Shown in pieces: positions 47,701 to 56,700 of a stretch of 64,000 nt of DNA; the stretch's first letter is position 1, and the number at the start of each line of letters is the position of its first letter. The translations under genes were made by a program, and so were the position numbers. Under the pieces are notes generated by a model. The model did no database searches, was not told the DNA's origin, and saw only the letters and a program-made list of their open reading frames with translations. The stretch comes from Antedon mediterranea (lineage: Eukaryota; Echinodermata; Crinoidea; Comatulida; Antedonidae): positions 28,587,001 to 28,651,000 of the forward strand of contig NC_092673.1 in NCBI RefSeq assembly GCF_964355755.1, given 5' to 3'.

Positions 47701-50700
47701 ACTAGCATGTATTCTTTCTTTAACTTGGTCGATTCTCCTTGACACGTCATTCGGGTCGATAGATTCATTCGCAAGGTCATTCCTTCTTTGTTCTTGTTCC
47801 TTTAAATTGTCTTTCATAGAACGATTGATGGTCTGGAAAAAAACCATAAACATGTTGGTTTTGGCTCAACTAGAGCAATAGGTTGACAACAATTAAAGTA
47901 AATGGAGAGAGACAAGCCATAGGCTCTACATCTATAACCAAATGTTTTAGACCTTGGCTAAATTATTCACATTCTCCTTCAGCATAAAATCAGGTGCTTT
48001 AAGCTCTGTCTACACTATCAAACTAGCTTAACAAAACAAGTGAAACATGCCCAAATATGGTAGTGATATCCCCAATATCCTTGTGTCCATATAGGGATAG
48101 TTTTTTTTGATAGTGTAGACAGAGCTTTATAAGCACATACATTTTTGACATTTACGACTGAGGGTAGGACAACCTTAAGCTCTGTTTACACTATCAACAT
48201 TTATGTAACAAAAAGAATGTGATTTGCCCATATATGGACATGAAGATGATGCACATCACACTCTTTGTGTCAAACTTGCTTTTCTAGGTTGGTATAAATA
48301 GTGTAATCTATGACCGTCGTAGTAATCAATCACACAGAGACTTGACATACAGTTACAAATACAACGCTTTATTGGGTTGTTCCAACATAACAGTCTAAAA
48401 CACCCACAAGGTCTCATTCTGAACACCCTCTATAGAGTCATGTTCACTTGTAGGGTTACAATAGTACAACTATCAGCATAAAGAAACAGAGATATGCAAA
48501 CTAGCCTGGAAGCCTCTTACCTGTAGTGCACCAAGTTGATCAACCAGTCTGTGATAGTCTTGCTCTCTGGCTTCATTTGCATCTTTGTATTGTTTTAACT
48601 TGTCTTTTTCTGATTCTACTTCATCCTCCAAAGCGTGAATTTCATCCTGAAATATAAATATATATATATTCTTTTTACTTGTATAGCACTTGGTTTGTTT
48701 GTATGTTAGCACGATAGCGCCTACAATTACTTACAGAACATGCATCGGTTCATTGATAACTTCACAAATAAAACAAATAAATATCAACATACACCCTCTT
48801 AGCAACATCTTACTTCAAGTACTTCACTCAGTTTCTGGGTGTTTTTTGTGTTTCTTTTGTGGTCACTTATTGTTCAATGGTTAGGCTAGATTTATTCCGC
48901 TACACCATGCAGCTGCTATGCCTCACAGCTCAATCCACTACACCATGCAGCTGCTATGCCTCAAAGCTCAATCCACTACACCATGCAGCTGCTATGCCTC
49001 ACGGCTCAATCCACTACACCATGCAGCTGCTATGCCTCACAGCTCAAGTGTGATTATTATTGCTGCTTGGGTTAGGTTTCCCATAGAACATTGTATATGC
49101 TCTTTTATTGCAATAGACATATTTATTAACTGGTATATCAAATTAAATTGGATTTATTTACCTCCGCCTTTGTATCCCTTCCAGAGAGTTCAGCCTTCAA
49201 CCTCTCATTATCATTTTGAGATCTTTTCAATTTCTTCTCAAGATCTGGTATATATTGGCTTGTTTCCAACATTGACTTTTGTAGGCTATTATTGTCTTGT
49301 TGTAACTCTGCCAAACTTGCTTCTAGATCATCCACATACTGCAGGGTAAATATGTCATTTCATTTATTCATGATTAAACACATAAAAATGAGTTAAAAAG
49401 GATAACAATTGGTAAATTAAAGATAAAATACATTGTTTATGATACCCAAAAAAAATATAATAATAAAAAATAAAAAATTAGGTATATAAATATGGTTATA
49501 TGCTGCAACTTACGCTTTGTATGTGTTCATTTTAAAATCATTCATATTATACTGTAATATAACATATTACTTTAGTACAGTACAGTTAATGTATTGATTA
49601 TTATTATAAATCATGAAGAGAAGAATTAACTTGGCTGAAGAATGGCTCTAATCTAACTTTGTAATCCGATTAATTTCTGTTTTTCTACATGCAAAATAGA
49701 AAAAAGCGAGGAAAATACAAGGCAAATGAAAGCACAAAAACTAAATTTTTTTTTTCTTTGGTAAAAATAAGAAATATTTCTATTTCTCTAATACCTGGAT
49801 TTTTTATAATGCAAGATCTGAAATTGGTGTGAAATAAATTAATAATAAAACCTTTTGTTTTTGTTTTGCTTGATGTTTTTCAGCTTCCAATTCTTGCTTT
49901 AATTGTTCAGCCTGTTCTAACTCTTGTATCAATGCATCTTTTTCTTGATGTAGTAGTTGGTTATCTCTTTGGCATTCTTCTGCCTGCTTCTTCACCCTCT
50001 CCAAATAATCTGTCAAACCTCCTACAACATTTTCTAAATCTTCTTTCAGTTCATCATTCATATCTGCTTGACCTATAAAAAAAGAGAATAGTATTTTACT
50101 GCAGTAATTATTAGTAATAATGCAGTTCTTGTAATGTTTCTAATTATTTTATGTAGTCTTACCAAAAACAAGTTGTTCTTCTATATTTTTTAAGGCTTCA
50201 GTCTCCTTGGCGATTTTTGCTAGCATTCTATCCATGTCACGCTTCAGTTGCTCGTGGTCATCAACTGTCCTTTCAACAGATCCTATCTGTTGTTTAAGGG
50301 CAGCTTCAATATTGGCCTACAAGAAGAAAGGTAAATCATATGATATCAACTGTCCTTCTAACAGATCCTATCTGAACATAAATCTCAGTTTATTTCTACA
50401 GAAAAATATTATACATTAGAATTTTCTTACTTAGAAAGGAAGAACGGCAGAGCTGGAAAATAGTTTGGCTCTAACTTCTATTGAGTCTATATCTTAAGAT
50501 CTGTCTACACTATCAAACTACTTTGACAAAAAAAGTGTGATGTACCAAAATATGGTACTGTAGTGATATGTCATGTCCATATATGAGCACATCACATCAC
50601 ATCACCTAAAAATTGATAGTGTAGACAGAGCTTTGCTGATACATTCAGATAAAATCTTTAAATAGTAGGCTTTCATGAGTTGGTTTTTCTGCTTATATTT

Positions 50701-53700
50701 CTGCTAAATTATCAATTGTTGGAATATTAAATTCTAATGTACTCACATGCTTTGGGTCGTCTTTAACAACTTTATCCAATTGGCGCTTCAGCTGAGCCAT
50801 CTGTCTTTCTTTTTGATGTATGATGTCATTGGTTCGATCCATGTCTTGCTCAATTCTTATCACTTGTTCTCGCAATTGGTTGATGGCAGCCATTTTGTCA
50901 GCTAGTTGATTCTGGAGGACTATTTTTTGTTCTGCAGGCATCTGTAAAATATGAATTTTTAAAACATTTTCTGCCACAAATGATTTTGGCTGGGACCAAT
51001 GTTTTAATGTCATAATACAGAATATCTAAGTGGTGGATAAACTTACACTAGCTAGTTTAACAAACACTAGCTGGTTTAACTTACACTAGCTGGTTTAACA
51101 TACACTAGCTGGTTTAACTTACACTAGCTGGTTTAAAACACTATTTGGTTTAACTTACACTAGCTGGTTTGACCTTTGATATGTTTTTCAGCTCTTCAGA
51201 AGCTGTAAGTACTTGTTGTTCTGTTTTCCTCAGGCTATCTTGCAACTTCTCAAGTCTAGATTCAGCTGTAAAACACAAGTAATGTATTTCATTGTTCAGA
51301 GTCCTGTCTACACTACCAAATTTTATGTGAAAAAACCGATGTGATGTGCCCATATATGGACTACCATATTAGAGCATATCACTACCATATTTGGGCACAT
51401 TAAACTTTTGTTGTCAAACTAGTTTGATAGTGTAGACAGAGCTTTAGAGACATGAGCATACATTGCATAGTAAGATCACAACTTTGCACTGTTTACTAGC
51501 TGCATTACTGGAGCATGTTCCATATACGTGTTTGATCCAAAGATGACCAGGGTAATGAAATGTACACCGCTTAGAGGTTTCACAACATTAAGTGCTTTAA
51601 AAATCCAGGATATTACTATCACTATTATTATTATTACAGTAACTAATACATGACAGTACTGACAAGATGCTCATAATCTAAAGACATACAATCTCAGTAA
51701 AGCATCATTTGAGCTGTATCAGTACAAGATGCTTGTATTCTAATTTAATTCAAAGTCTCATTACTGATTTTTTTTATTCTACTTTCTGTGATTTTATTTA
51801 TGTACATAACTTCTATGTCTGCTTAGTCAAATGATTCAAATTTTGATAACCTACTACAGTAGTTCCTTGGTCATTAATATGTGACAAACTAAATAATAAT
51901 AACAAAACTCACCTCTTTCAATCTGTCTTTGCTTTTCTGCCAACCTGTCATCGGTAACTTGGTGCAACTGTTGTTCAATCTTTGCTTTCTCCTCACTCAT
52001 CTCACGAGGTGCTTGCATCATTCGTATCTGTCGCCCTCTAGCTTTGATCACTCCCTCTCCAGCATAAGCATTGCGCTTGAAGATTGCTTTGCCTAAATAC
52101 GCTGCTTCCTCGGTTCCACCATCTTCTGTTTCGTTGTTTATCTGTTGATTGAAACCTTGTTATTAGTGTATACAGGATTTTATGAACAATTTAAAAAATT
52201 ATACTTAAATAAAGTATACTATTAGCTAGTGGTCTTTTAACAAAACTGCTAAAGTAAAAGGGTCCTAATTTAATGACAATGAGTTACCTAACTAAAATAC
52301 CTTAACCGTAAACTATTAGTTAAAAACCTCTATTGACATGTATAACACTTACAGGTGTAAATTAGGTTTTATGTGAGTGAATACAACAGACATTTGTTGT
52401 CTTGTTTCTTAATGTGATGTGCCCAAATATAGTAGTTACATGCTCAAATATGGTAGTGATATGACATCATCATGTCCATATACATGTCACATAAACTTTG
52501 ATAGTATAGACAGAGCTTCAGCTTATTTCTCCATAATTTAAGTATACTACTACCTCAGGATATGGGCCAAGAGGGTCAAACTTGTGATCTATTTTGTAGA
52601 ACGCCAGCTCTTGCTCCAGCCTGTATTGCTTCTCGCAAGCCTTTGTCAGCTCTGCTGTTTTTCTCCTCAGCTAGATAAATAAAACATTGAAATAAATAAC
52701 TAAAGCATGCTATATGCTTTCTTGTACAATCAAAGTAAACATGTTTATATTAGTGAATTGTAGTGAACTACACTACAGAACATAAATAAATAAATTAAGC
52801 GCATGTGAGTACAGTGTACCTGTACTACTGAAGTTACAGATGTATAGTAAGCATTTGTGATGTCATCGATATAGAAATGTCAAGCTGGTGTATCCAGTAT
52901 ACATAGCTGTTTGGCAAGAAGATGAATAGGACAATTGTGGACGTTATTTTGCATACTAACACAACATATATACAAAGCAAGTGATATATACTTGGCAAAT
53001 GCATGCAAAGCATTTTAACCGATCCTGCCCTGCACATAGTCTGACATAACTAAAGGGGAAGAGGGTGGTGGGGGTGAGAGGGTGGTGGGGGTTTGAGAGG
53101 GTGGTGGGGTTTTGAGAGGGTGGTGGGGTCTTGAGAGGGTGGTGGGGGTGAGAGGGTGGTGGGGGTGAGAGGGTGGTGGGGGTGAGAGGGTGGTGGGGTT
53201 TTGAGAGGGTGAGAGGGTGGTGGGGGTGAGAGGGTGGTGGGGGTTTGAGAGGGTGGTGGGGTTTTGAGAGGGTGGTGGGGTTTTGAGAGGGTGGTGGGGG
53301 TGAGAGGGTGAGAGGGTGGTGGGGGTGAGAGTGGTGGTGGGGGTTTGAGAGGGTGGTGGGGTTTTGAGAGGGTGGTGGGGTCTTGAGAGGGTGGTGGGGG
53401 TGAGAGGGTGGTGGGGGTGAGAGGGTGGTGGGGGTGAGAGGGTGGTGGGGTTTTGAGAGGGTGAGAGGGTGGTGGGGGTGAGAGGGTGGTGGGGGTTTGA
53501 GAGGGTGGTGGGGTTTTGAGAGGGTGGTGGGGGTGAGAGGGTGGTGGGGGTGAGAGTGAGAGGGTGGTGGGGGTGAGAGGGTGGTGGGGGTGAGAGGGTG
53601 GTGGGGGTGAGAGGGTGGTGGGGGTGAGAGGGTGGTGGGGGTTTGAGAGGGTGGTGGGGGTTTGAGAGGGTGGTGGGGTTTTGAGAGGGTGGTGGGGTTT

Positions 53701-56700
53701 TGAGAGGGTGGTGGGGTTTTGAGAGGGTGGTTGGGGTGAGAGGGTGGTGGGTTTTGAGAGGGTGGTGGGGGTGAGAGGGTGGTGGGGGTGAGAGGGTGGT
53801 GGGGTTTTGAGAAGGTGGTGGGGTTTTGAGAAGGTGGTGGGGTTTTGAGAAGGTGGTGAGGGTGAGAGGGTGGTGGGGTGAGAGGGTGGTGAGGGTGGTG
53901 AGGGTGAGAGGGTGGTGGGGGTGAGAGGGTGGTGGGGGTGAGAGGGTGGTGGGGGTGAGAGGGTGGTGGGGGTGAGAGGGTGGTGGGGGTGAGAGGGTGG
54001 TGGGGGTGAGAAGGTGGTGGGGGTGAGAGGGTGGTGGGGGTGAGAGGGTGGTGGGGGTGAGAGGGTGGTGGGGGTGAGAGGGTGGTGGTCGTGAGAGGGT
54101 GGTGGGGTGAGAGGGTGGAGCAAACGATAAGCATACCAGTTCATTTTTTGTTTCTATTTCCCTTTCTAACTCTTTCATTGCATTCTTCTGTTCTGTATTC
54201 CTGTGTTCTAACTGTGTTCCATATTTGTCTTTTCTCTTCATCTCTTCTTCTGTTCTTGACTGATTTAATTCCAGGTTTTTTATCTTTTCATTATCTTTAT
54301 TTATCTGTATTTCTAAATTCTCAAGTTCCTCTGAAAATTAAAATTAAATATCATAAAATAAACTTATTTCAATCCTTACAATGTAGGACTGGCATATGAC
54401 AAGCATCAGTTCTAAACGGTCATATTGCCATATATTTTTTAAACATTTCATATGCATCCAACAGCGACTAACACGCCAAATACAGGATGGATAAACTAAA
54501 TTATATAATTTATCGGGCTTATAAACTAAGTCTCATTTGAGGCTTAGGGAGTAGAGTTGAAAGAGTCGTGAGTTACAATCCTGGCACTAGAGTAGGTCAG
54601 GATTGAAAGCAAGCATGTTAACCACCAAGCTACAGCTCTACTACATATATATATACGTGTGTACAATTGAGGGACTAGTGTTGTTTTCCGCCGTACCAGT
54701 CACTAGTCACTATCCAATCGAGTTTGAACAATACCATGAAAGCCCCAGTGGTCTAATGGTTAGAACATATGCATATCAAGCAGACGGTTCCGGGTTTGAA
54801 TCTCGGTTGGGTCAACTTTTTCTCATTATCACAGATTTCCTCATCTTATCGTTCTAAATTAATTAATAAATATTCAAAATTTACCTTTTTGGAATCTTTC
54901 GTCAGCTTTTATGCGATCATCATGTGTAATTTGTACACCATTCAAAATCTCCAAAGAACGTAACTGGAAGACTATATACTGATGATAGTGAGCCAGCTCA
55001 CACAATGGGTTCTGTTCTATTGACAATTGAGTTAGGTCTCGCATTACACGTAGATGACCTATATCATGCAGCTAAAATGAAAAACAATATTTATTTTATT
55101 TAGAGGATTACTGCAAAAACAAAGTATATATTTTCAGTTTACTGTAAGATCATGAATATCTCAGGATGAGAAAATAGGGGGAGGATAATAATAAAGAGTG
55201 TGTCAACATTAGGATTGTAATCAGGGTTAAAACAGAAATGTATCTAAATAAAATCAATCTCATTATTCATCTCATATAAAAAATCAATACACATACCAAC
55301 AATGAATAAAACAAATTGAAGTTGCAAAGGACCTCCCAGGAAACCCCAACGGGGCTTGTGATAGAAGGCCCACTAAAAACTAGTTGCATTAAGACAATAA
55401 AATAAATAAATAAAAAAGCCTGTATCTAGTAATTGTATAATGTAGTACTGTATTATTTGCATACTTTCAATTCAAATTAGTGGTAATTTGTTTGTTTAAT
55501 AATCTTGCTTTCACATATTATTAATGTTAATTCTACATACTAAACCAATCAATAAAAAATCAATGCTTAACACTTTCAAGGATTTTTTAAAAATGATATT
55601 TTCCTATCTATTATTTTTAGAATATTTAACAATATAATTGAAATAAAAAGGATGTCCAAAAACGAGATTGTAGAAAGTTTGGCCACCTAAAAACATTTTT
55701 AAAGATGTTAAAGTATACAAACATGACATGAATACTACATATAAAAAAGTAGTACATAATATCATTTTAGCTGTCAAGGGAGGAAGCGAGCACAGAATTA
55801 GAGTACAGTATATAGTGAAACCTGTCTTACTGAGAATAGTAGATTTCTTCCTAGCCGAAGAACTCTAAGACTTTTAAGCCTTTTTCCTAGCCATATTGGG
55901 ATGCTTTCAATTAGGTTCCCAGTAAGGTTCAGCTTCTGTAGTCCAACCAACGTCGCAAGGCCTTCAATATGCGTGATGCAGTTAAAGCTAAGATCTAGCT
56001 CCCTCAGTCTTGTCAGTTTATCCAAACGTTCAATCTTGGCAATCTGGTTACAACTGAGGCTTAACACTTCAAGGTGCCGGCATTTTTCCAGGTTCTCTAT
56101 ATACTTTTTATTTAACAAGATATAAATATTTCTCAAGTGATTACCAAAAACTAGACATAAAATACTATATATATAGTAGGCTTACATTTATATACTATAG
56201 TTTATTTAAACAATTTTTAATATTAAAAGTACAGTTTGTGGTACAAAAAAGAACTTGAACAAAATTGGTTGATGATTGTTATGCACCTAATATTTTCTTT
56301 AATGGAGCACTGTATATCAAGACATTTTCAATTGTACTTTAGTTTCTTTTAGAAAAAACATGGCACACTGCAAACATTATTGTACTTTACTATTTTTATC
56401 TGCCATGCAAACATTTAACAATTTATTAAATAAATTTGTTACTGTGAGTAACATTTTTTTCTCCAATGTGAGAAAATATTTTAGAAGAAGACTCACAAAG
56501 GCAGACAATTTAAGATTTAATCAAATATGTTAAATATGCATTGTTATACCTTAAACCTTTTTCCGCCTTCATGATGAAGGTTAAGTTTCAGTGTAGTCAC
56601 CCAGGCTACATTTTCTTTCCCCGAAACCTTTTTGATTAAATTCTCTGTGATATATCTGACTGGATACTTGGAAGGGGATGATTCTGAAAGGAGAACTCAG

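Noticed and set aside
48859-49349. Open frames of 64 and 143 codons on the plus strand
   Set aside because: Their repeated SIHYTMQLLCL peptide is the 38-bp minisatellite, and the longer one runs antisense through CNTRL exon 12.
52956-54241. Three overlapping 364-408 codon Pro/His/Ser/Thr frames
   Set aside because: All come from the G-rich minisatellite read on the complementary strand. Only the segment 54137-54330 at one end is a genuine CNTRL exon.
54735-54815. Functional tRNA gene
   Set aside because: The anticodon stem does not pair and the acceptor stem has a mismatch, so it is better explained as a pseudogene or SINE head.
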